Source: Thermoflavifilum sp. (GTDB lineage: Bacteria > Bacteroidota > Bacteroidia > Chitinophagales > Chitinophagaceae). From it: a DNA stretch of 19,463 nt. Shown here in pieces: positions 14,494 to 19,463 of the stretch (position 1 is its first letter; each line of letters begins with the position of its first letter). The notes under the pieces were generated by a model, which did no database searches, had not been told where the DNA came from, and saw nothing but the letters and a program-made list of their open reading frames with translations. The stretch lies in NCBI GenBank assembly GCA_019683625.1, contig JADGHY010000011.1, forward strand, positions 1 through 19,463, in the 5' to 3' direction. The position numbers were made by a program, and so were the translations under genes.

Positions 14494-15306
14494 ATGGAAA
14501 AAACATTTTTTCAAAAGATCTGGGAAAAACAGCAGCGAATGGATATTGTCCCGCCCAATGAAGAGATTGCAGGCTGGGCCAATGAGCTCATCTGCCTGCT
14601 CTACCCAGAGCATTCGCGTTGCCTGTTTCGTTCCTTGCAGGAGATTGAGGATTGCTTTCACCGGTTAAAAGATCGGTTAATCCATATTTTAAATGCCACC
14701 AAAGCCTGCCGGAAAGCCGATAATCTGGGTGTGGCAGAGACTTTTTTTGCCCAGGTGCCTGCCCTATACGAGACATTGAATACGGATGTAGAAGCCATTG
14801 TGATGGGCGATCCTGCTGCCAAAAGCCATTTTGAGGTGATCCGTGCCTACCCGGGTTTTCAGGCTATTGCTTTTTACCGCATTGCCCATGCCTTGCTGAA
14901 GCTCGACGTGCCGCTGATCCCCCGCATCCTCACCGAATATGCGCATTCTCAGACAGGCATAGACATTCATCCCGGAGCGGAAATTGACGAGTATTTTTTT
15001 ATTGACCACGGCACCGGCATTGTGATCGGTGAAACGGCCCGCATTGGTAAATATGTGAAACTCTATCAGGGTGCCACATTGGGAGCCCTGAGCGTGGACA
15101 AGAGCATGGCTTCGATAAAACGCCATCCTACGGTGGAAGATCATGTGGTGATTTATTCCGGAGCCACTATCCTGGGAGGTGACACCGTCATCGGCCATCA
15201 CAGCATCATCGGTGGAAATGTGTGGCTTACCCGCAGCGTACCTCCCGGCTCTATCGTGTATCATACTCCTGAAATCACGGTGGAAGAAGGTATTATTCAA
15301 CGCTAA
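14494..15306 (+). CDS. cysE: Serine O-acetyltransferase
   Basis: Makes O-acetyl-L-serine from serine and acetyl-CoA, the first step of cysteine synthesis. The 270-residue protein has an all-helical N-terminal half followed by a left-handed beta-helix of hexapeptide repeats (TGIDIHPGAEIDEYFFIDHGT, GIVIGETARIGKYVKLYQGA, HVVIYSGATILGGDTVIG). Catalytic Asp157 and His172 align with Asp143 and His158 of E. coli CysE. The C-terminus ends VEEGIIQR rather than in the terminal Ile that docks in the CysK active site, so formation of a classical cysteine synthase complex is doubtful. This agrees with the next gene being cysM-like. The gap to cysM is 24 bases, indicating an operon. Confidence 0.94.
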   Translation: MEKTFFQKIWEKQQRMDIVPPNEEIAGWANELICLLYPEHSRCLFRSLQEIEDCFHRLKDRLIHILNATKACRKADNLGVAETFFAQVPALYETLNTDVEAIVMGDPAAKSHFEVIRAYPGFQAIAFYRIAHALLKLDVPLIPRILTEYAHSQTGIDIHPGAEIDEYFFIDHGTGIVIGETARIGKYVKLYQGATLGALSVDKSMASIKRHPTVEDHVVIYSGATILGGDTVIGHHSIIGGNVWLTRSVPPGSIVYHTPEITVEEGIIQR

Positions 15307-15330
15307 ACCCTGCGATTCGGATCATTGACC

Positions 15331-16212
15331 ATGGCAACTTTATTGGATACAATCGGAAACACACCGCTGGTAGAGCTCCGGCATCTTTCACCCAACCCCC
15401 AGGTAAAAATCTTTGCCAAGCTGGAAGGACATAATCCCGGGGGGAGTGTGAAAGACAGACCGGCTTATTACATGATTAAAAATGCCCTGGCCCGGGGAGA
15501 TATCCGCCCCGGCATGTCGCTTATCGAGGCTACAAGCGGCAACACCGGCATAGCCCTGGCCATGATTGCCCGCTTGTTTGACCTGCAGATTGAACTGGTG
15601 ATGCCGGCCAGCTCCACCCGGGAACGGGTGCTTACCATGCAGGCCTTTGGAGCTAAGGTGACCCTGGTGGAAAATATGGAGGTTGCCCGCGACTATGCCG
15701 CTGAAAAGGCCGCCACAGGGCAATATTTTGAGCTCAATCAATTTGCTAACCCCGACAATGCCCTGGCTCATTATGAAACCACAGGCCCCGAAATCTGGCG
15801 CGATACCGGCCATCAGATTACCCATTTCGTGAGCGCCATGGGCACCACCGGCACCATCATGGGCTGTTCCAGGTTTTTAAAACAACAAAATCCCCAGATC
15901 CAGATCGTGGGTTGCCAACCTGCAGAAGGTGCCTGTATCCCCGGCATCCGCAAATGGCCGGAAGCCTATTTGCCTAAAATCTATGACCCGAGGCGGGTTG
16001 ACCGGCTTATCGAAATCTCCGAGGCCGAAGCCACCCGTATGGCACGCCGACTGGCTGCCGAGGAGGGAATCTTCGCCGGGATGAGTACGGGAGGCGCTGC
16101 TGCAGCTGCATGGCGCGTGGCCAATGAAATCCGGCAAGGACTCATCGTGTTTATCGCCTGCGACCGGGGCGACCGCTACCTCTCCAGCCCCCTGTTCGAC
16201 GCCTCTGCTTAA
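15331..16212 (+). CDS. cysM: Cysteine synthase B-like, O-acetylserine sulfhydrylase
   Basis: Joins O-acetylserine with sulfide (or thiosulfate for CysM) to give cysteine, using PLP. The 293-residue protein has LEGHNPGGSVKDRPA with the PLP lysine Lys41, TSGNTG at about 68-73 (phosphate and carboxylate binding), SAMGTTGTI and the C-terminal ACDRGDRYLSS. GSVKDRPA, NPDN..AHYxTTGPEIW and GIR+WP..YLP follow E. coli CysM rather than CysK. ATG 15331 fits the family start MATLLDTIGNTPLVEL; a TTG two codons earlier is not required. It forms one transcription unit with cysE, giving a complete serine-to-cysteine route. Confidence 0.92.
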   Translation: MATLLDTIGNTPLVELRHLSPNPQVKIFAKLEGHNPGGSVKDRPAYYMIKNALARGDIRPGMSLIEATSGNTGIALAMIARLFDLQIELVMPASSTRERVLTMQAFGAKVTLVENMEVARDYAAEKAATGQYFELNQFANPDNALAHYETTGPEIWRDTGHQITHFVSAMGTTGTIMGCSRFLKQQNPQIQIVGCQPAEGACIPGIRKWPEAYLPKIYDPRRVDRLIEISEAEATRMARRLAAEEGIFAGMSTGGAAAAAWRVANEIRQGLIVFIACDRGDRYLSSPLFDASA

Positions 16213-16252
16213 AAGAAAAGCTATATTTCTCTCGTAAACCTTTTAACTTTAT

Positions 16253-16272
16253 CCGCCAAAAATCACCGGCGG
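16253..16272 (+). promoter_or_regulatory. GC-rich hairpin abutting the Nudix-regulator start codon
   Basis: CCGCC (16253-16257) pairs with GGCGG (16268-16272) around a 10-base loop, ending 2 bases before the ATG at 16275. In RNA it could limit ribosome access, or the DNA form could be an autoregulatory site. It is short and may be coincidental. Confidence 0.25.
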
Positions 16273-16274
16273 CT

Positions 16275-16985
16275 ATGATTCATCGCTATAAGGGAGAAAC
16301 CCACTACCTGGTGGCCGTAGATTGCATCATCTTCGGATTCGACGGGGAGACCTTGAAAATTTTGCTTATCCAGCGCGGCTTTGAACCTGAAAGAGGAAAA
16401 TGGAGCCTGATGGGCGGATTCGTGCAACCCGAAGAAAGCCTCGACGAAGCTGCTAATCGTATCCTGAAAAAACTTACCGGATTGGAAGGGGTTTACCTGG
16501 AACAACTGCACGCTTTTGGCGACCCCCATCGTGATCCCGTGGAACGCACCATCAGCATCGCCTACTTTGCCCTCATCGATATCCATAAATACCAAAAACA
16601 AATCAGCGAAGAATACCATGCCGAATGGTTCCCGCTGAACCATATTCCTGAATTGATTTTTGATCACATGGAAATGGTGAAACTTGCCCGCCGGCAACTG
16701 CGGTACAAGGCTTCTTTGCATCCCATATTATTTGAACTCTTACCCCCTAAATTCACCATCCCTCAACTGCAAAATCTTTATGAGGGCATCTACGATACCA
16801 CCTTCGACAAGCGCAATTTCAGCCGGAAAGTGCTTTCAACAGGATTGCTGATTAAGCAGCCCGATAAGGATAAATCCAATTCCAAAAAAGGCGCTTTTTA
16901 CTATAAACTGGATCGCAAAAAATACCGGGCTAATTTTCAGGCTTTTCTGCGCTTTGTGCCTAACCCGGATAAACTGATTGTGTAA
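16275..16985 (+). CDS. Nudix-domain winged-helix transcription regulator (NrtR/AraR type), catalytically dead Nudix box
   Basis: This 236-residue protein has an N-terminal Nudix domain (about 8-145) and a C-terminal winged-helix domain (about 150-236, with TIPQLQNLYEGIYDTTFDKR and FSRKVLSTGLL). The Nudix box keeps Gly48, Glu54, Arg62 and Gly69, but the three catalytic acids expected after Arg62 are Ile63, Lys66 and Leu67. Hydrolysis is therefore unlikely, and the domain probably senses a ligand. In Bacteroidota, proteins of this build are repressors or activators of sugar and cofactor genes (the NrtR family, including AraR). The ligand and target genes here are unknown; neighbours are cysEM upstream and an AraC regulator converging downstream. 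The ends of the two converging genes are 3 bases apart. Confidence 0.85.
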   Translation: MIHRYKGETHYLVAVDCIIFGFDGETLKILLIQRGFEPERGKWSLMGGFVQPEESLDEAANRILKKLTGLEGVYLEQLHAFGDPHRDPVERTISIAYFALIDIHKYQKQISEEYHAEWFPLNHIPELIFDHMEMVKLARRQLRYKASLHPILFELLPPKFTIPQLQNLYEGIYDTTFDKRNFSRKVLSTGLLIKQPDKDKSNSKKGAFYYKLDRKKYRANFQAFLRFVPNPDKLIV

Positions 16986-16988
16986 GCC

Positions 16989-17858
16989 TCATTGTTTACT
17001 CAACATCATCACATATTCACCGGGGGTCTTTCGGGTGATGCGTTTGAATATCCTGTTGAAATAAGAAAGATTGCTAAAACCCACCTGATAAGCAATTTCA
17101 CTAAACGTGAATGCTCTTTCAGCCAGCAACCGGCAAGCGTGATGGATTCTCACTTCATTTAAAAAACTTACATAGGTTTTTCGGGTGTGGGTTTTAAAAT
17201 ACCTGCAAAAGGCCTCCACGGAGAGATTAGCCACACGTGCCACCTCCTGCAAGGATATGGGACGATGATATTCCTCCAGCGTAAACCGGATGATATTGCT
17301 CATGCGGGTATCCTGATGTTCGTTGATTAACTTTAGCCATCCCCCGTCGGAAATTAACTTCAGCTCTGCCCTATGTTCAAAGATCAGATAGAGCATGTCC
17401 AGGATAAACAATGCCCTGCGAAACCCGCTCAACCTGCGCAAGCACACCAGCCGAGTCGCCACCTCCTTGGCTAATGTTCCCTGCAACTGATAAGCCTGAT
17501 AACACTGATGAAAAAACCGGGCTACCGAAAGCGTATCATTGCTTTTCCAGAATTCCTGTTCCCAGGCTTTCATGTCAATGTACAACGAATACCCGACCGA
17601 TTGCTTGGTTTTTTGAAGATAATAGATTTCATCGCTTTTGAAAACATGGGGCAATGATGAACCAATGATCAACACATCTCCCGATGAAAATCGCCCCGTA
17701 TAATCGCCTACAATCAGGTTCCCCCGGCCCTTTTCAATGTAAGTGATTTGCACTTCCGGATGCTGATGCAACTTGTCGTAAAAATGATTCAACCGGTCAA
17801 TCTGATAATGATAAAACTCTGTCCGGGTTTTAGGAATCTTAAAGGGGACGATGCGCAT
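16989..17858 (-). CDS. AraC-family transcription regulator of the adjacent catabolic operon
   Basis: This 289-residue protein has an N-terminal cupin-like sensing domain (HPEVQITYIEKGRGNLIVGD, FSSGDVLIIGSSLPHVF) and a C-terminal AraC/XylS DNA-binding domain at about 190-286. The latter has two helix-turn-helix motifs, ISLQEVARVANLSVEAFCRY and FTFSEIAYQVGFSNLSYFNR, then the closing FKRITRKTPGEY. It is divergent from the dehydratase/deaminase gene at 18027, the usual layout for a local activator. The 168-base shared gap contains the tandem 21-base repeat at 17927-17968 that it probably binds. Its own promoter may use TAATTTTG (17891-17898). The inducer is not evident; cupin-type sensors of this shape often bind sugars or small acids. 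Confidence 0.92.
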   Translation of the reverse strand: MRIVPFKIPKTRTEFYHYQIDRLNHFYDKLHQHPEVQITYIEKGRGNLIVGDYTGRFSSGDVLIIGSSLPHVFKSDEIYYLQKTKQSVGYSLYIDMKAWEQEFWKSNDTLSVARFFHQCYQAYQLQGTLAKEVATRLVCLRRLSGFRRALFILDMLYLIFEHRAELKLISDGGWLKLINEHQDTRMSNIIRFTLEEYHRPISLQEVARVANLSVEAFCRYFKTHTRKTYVSFLNEVRIHHACRLLAERAFTFSEIAYQVGFSNLSYFNRIFKRITRKTPGEYVMMLSKQ

Positions 17859-17890
17859 GCTGGTAGTATAAATATCATTTATCTGACATA

Positions 17891-17898
17891 CAAAATTA
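17891..17898 (-). promoter_or_regulatory. Predicted -7 element of the AraC-type regulator gene
   Basis: On the minus strand this reads TAATTTTG, an exact TAnnTTTG match, 32 bases upstream of the regulator ATG. No TTG is found near -33. Confidence 0.45.
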
Positions 17899-17926
17899 CA
17901 CTTTATGCATTGGCAGATATGCCCAT

Positions 17927-17968
17927 GTCAATATTGTACAAAAGATGGTCAATTTTCTGAAAAGGCTG
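17927..17968 (+). repeat. Tandem 21-base direct repeat, predicted AraC-type operator
   Basis: Two adjacent copies (17927-17947 and 17948-17968) match at 15 of 21 positions. Both begin GTCAAT and share TT, AAA and a closing TG. A 21-base period (two helical turns) and direct orientation are typical of AraC-family half-sites. The second copy ends 15 bases before the -7 element at 17984, so bound protein would touch RNA polymerase at -35. Confidence 0.55.
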
Positions 17969-17983
17969 GCTTTGTGTTATCCA

Positions 17984-17991
17984 TACCTTTG
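17984..17991 (+). promoter_or_regulatory. Predicted -7 element of the catabolic operon
   Basis: TACCTTTG matches TAnnTTTG exactly; the start would fall near 17996 with a leader of about 30 bases. No -33 TTTG is present at the right distance, consistent with dependence on the activator bound just upstream. Confidence 0.6.
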
Positions 17992-18026
17992 TGAGGGTTA
18001 ACAGTTGAATATCAAAAACAGACGAA

Positions 18027-18977
18027 ATGCACTTCGAATGGAAAGGCGTATTTCCGGCCATTACCACCCAGTTTGGGGAGGATGATCGGCTGGACATGTC
18101 CATGTTTGAGAAAAACCTTTCAGCTCAGCTGGAAGCAGGCATTCATGGCGTCATTTTAGGAGGCACCCTGGGTGAGTCGAGCACTTTAGCTAAGGAAGAA
18201 AAAGAAGCGTTAATCCGATTTACCCGTGAAAGGGTGGGTGGTCGCTTACCCGTGATATTAAATATTGCCGAGGGCGCCACGCGGGCAGCTATTGCAGAGG
18301 CACAGTGGGCCGAACAACTGGGAGTAGACGGGTTGATGTTATTGCCTCCCATGCGCTATCGGGCCGATGATCGGGAAACCGTACAGTTTTTCCGGCAGAT
18401 AGCCCAGGCAGTGAGCCTGCCCATCATGATTTACAATAACCCTGTGGATTACCGGATCATGGTCACCCTGGAAATGTTCGACCAGCTTGCCGACTGTGAA
18501 AACATTCAGGCCGTCAAAGATTCTACGCGTGATGTGACCAATGTCACGAGGATGATTAACCGGTTTGGCGATCGTTACCGCATTTTGTGCGGCGTTGATC
18601 CCATAGCCCTGGAAAGCCTGCTGATGGGCGCCAGCGGCTGGGTAGGTGGGTTGGTGAATGCTTTCCCCCGTGAAACCCTGTTGCTTTATCATCTGGCCTG
18701 TGCGGGAAAAACTAAACAGGCTCTTGAGCTGCATCGCTGGTTCCTGCCCTTGCTGGAACTGGATCTGAGTCCTAAGCTGGTGCAATACATCAAATTAGCA
18801 GCTGCTGTCAAAGGAATCGGTGCAGAATATGTGAGGGCTCCCCGGTTGCCTTTAATAGGCGAAGAAAGAGCACAAATTCTTGCCCTTATTCAAGATGCAA
18901 TAGCCAAGGAGCCATCCTGGATGCATGATCTTCAGGAATTACGCAAAGCTTCCAACAGGCCGGTTTTGAACCAATAG
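18027..18977 (+). CDS. DapA-superfamily dehydratase/deaminase, probably 1-pyrroline-4-hydroxy-2-carboxylate deaminase
   Basis: This 316-residue class I aldolase-type TIM barrel of the dihydrodipicolinate synthase family has GGTLGES at 45-51 (carboxylate binding), Tyr136 in IMIYNNPVDYR, and the Schiff-base lysine Lys164 in IQAVKDSTRD. DapA itself is unlikely given the neighbours: an AraC regulator and an alpha-ketoglutarate semialdehyde dehydrogenase-like gene. Two family members produce that semialdehyde: the deaminase of the hydroxyproline pathway and 2-keto-3-deoxy-L-arabonate dehydratase of the pentose pathway. I favour hydroxyproline because the following dehydrogenase has the short N-terminus I associate with Bacteroidota hydroxyproline loci, but this cannot be settled here. 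It is 46 bases ahead of the dehydrogenase gene and probably in the same operon. Confidence 0.85.
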   Translation: MHFEWKGVFPAITTQFGEDDRLDMSMFEKNLSAQLEAGIHGVILGGTLGESSTLAKEEKEALIRFTRERVGGRLPVILNIAEGATRAAIAEAQWAEQLGVDGLMLLPPMRYRADDRETVQFFRQIAQAVSLPIMIYNNPVDYRIMVTLEMFDQLADCENIQAVKDSTRDVTNVTRMINRFGDRYRILCGVDPIALESLLMGASGWVGGLVNAFPRETLLLYHLACAGKTKQALELHRWFLPLLELDLSPKLVQYIKLAAAVKGIGAEYVRAPRLPLIGEERAQILALIQDAIAKEPSWMHDLQELRKASNRPVLNQ

Positions 18978-19023
18978 CCCTCTTGAGTAATTGTTTTTGC
19001 TTCATACCCAGAAAACCACAGCT

Positions 19024-19463
19024 ATGCGGTTCCCGGATGCCACCCCAGCAGAAATTGATAAGGTTGCCCAACAGGCGTGGCAGGCATTTTTAGCCTATCG
19101 CAACACCTCATGGGCACAACGTGCCCAATTGCTGGATCAGATTGCGGCCACATTGCAGCCTCAGGAAGCAGATTTGATTGCCTTGGCCATGGAAGAAACC
19201 CATTTGCCTGCTGAACGGTTAAAAAACGAATTTGCCAGAACCATTTTTCAGCTGCGGCAATATGCCCAAGCTGCAGAAACGGGTAGCTGGATGGAACCAC
19301 GAATCGACACGGCATCGGCCGATGGCATGCCCGATATCCGGAAAACTTATCTGCCCCTTGGGCCTGTGGCTGTTTTCGGGGCCAGCAATTTCCCCTTTGC
19401 TTTTTCCACAGCCGGCGGAGACACCGCCAGTGCCTTGGCTGCCGGATGTACCGTGATCGTAAA
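19024..19463 (+). CDS. NADP-type aldehyde dehydrogenase, likely alpha-ketoglutarate semialdehyde dehydrogenase (3' end beyond window)
   Basis: The frame is open for 146 codons to the window edge. It reads MRFPDATPAEIDKVAQQAWQ, then RAQLLDQIAATL, RLKNEFARTIFQLRQYA, and LPLGPVAVFGASNFPFAFST followed by AGGDTASALAAGC. The last part is the cofactor-binding start region of aldehyde dehydrogenases of the semialdehyde-to-2-oxoglutarate type; the catalytic Cys and Glu lie outside the window. The enzyme would oxidise 2-oxoglutarate semialdehyde to 2-oxoglutarate, completing entry into the TCA cycle. An in-frame stop at 18988-18990 rules out a longer ATG start, so the protein lacks the roughly 20 residues that precede the FxxAT motif in many proteobacterial homologues. 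The next genes, perhaps a hydroxyproline epimerase and oxidase, would settle the pathway. Confidence 0.9.
   Translation, partial: MRFPDATPAEIDKVAQQAWQAFLAYRNTSWAQRAQLLDQIAATLQPQEADLIALAMEETHLPAERLKNEFARTIFQLRQYAQAAETGSWMEPRIDTASADGMPDIRKTYLPLGPVAVFGASNFPFAFSTAGGDTASALAAGCTVIV

Noticed and set aside
14764..15300. 178-codon minus-strand frame inside cysE
   Set aside because: It is antisense to the hexapeptide-repeat region of cysE; the repeat periodicity keeps the opposite frame open.

Overview
The window looks like a chromosomal segment from a Bacteroidota bacterium, probably a Chitinophagaceae-type aerobe able to reduce nitrous oxide. The evidence is a clade II (Sec-exported) nos cluster, several promoters of the Bacteroidota form TTTG-N19..21-TAnnTTTG, near absence of Shine-Dalgarno sequences, and family resemblances of most proteins. 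Base composition is moderate. No transposase, integrase, CRISPR array or tRNA was found, and nothing looks recently acquired. Genus cannot be fixed from the sequence alone.

Bases 1-4604 (minus strand) hold the start of a nitrous oxide reductase operon, read in the order cytochrome c lipoprotein, nosZ, nosB, nosL, nosD, with nosD cut by the window edge. The genes are tightly packed (gaps of 11-28 bases). Upstream lie two copies of an inverted repeat, GATGA-N6-TCATC, spaced like CRP/FNR-family activator sites ahead of a TAGTTTTG -7 element. This suggests oxygen- or NO-responsive control. N2O would be reduced by NosZ with electrons from the cytochrome, while NosL supplies copper and NosD (with NosF/NosY, expected beyond base 1) helps assemble the copper site.

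Bases 4613-7863 (minus strand) are the str operon rpsL-rpsG-fusA, with a clear promoter, an attenuator-like hairpin between rpsG and fusA, and an intrinsic terminator after fusA. The nos operon starts immediately beyond that terminator. Bases 7950-9023 (minus strand) are ilvE.

Bases 9131-10628 (plus strand) form a three-gene unit: a small protein whose C-terminus recalls the DNA polymerase III psi subunit, the nucleotide-pool cleaner RdgB, and a hotdog thioesterase. They meet a 78-residue coiled-coil protein head-on. Bases 10948-13403 (minus strand) are a two-gene polysaccharide unit (flippase and GT4 glycosyltransferase). Bases 13451-14362 (plus strand) encode a Tat-exported sugar isomerase/epimerase-like TIM barrel.

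Bases 14494-16212 (plus strand) are the cysteine pair cysE-cysM. They are followed by a Nudix-winged-helix protein that has lost its catalytic glutamates and is probably a transcription factor. The right end (16989-19463) is a catabolic locus. An AraC-type regulator is divergent from a DapA-superfamily dehydratase/deaminase and an alpha-ketoglutarate semialdehyde dehydrogenase-like gene cut by the window edge. The best guess is hydroxyproline degradation to 2-oxoglutarate. A tandem 21-base direct repeat lies exactly where an AraC-type activator would bind for the divergent operon.
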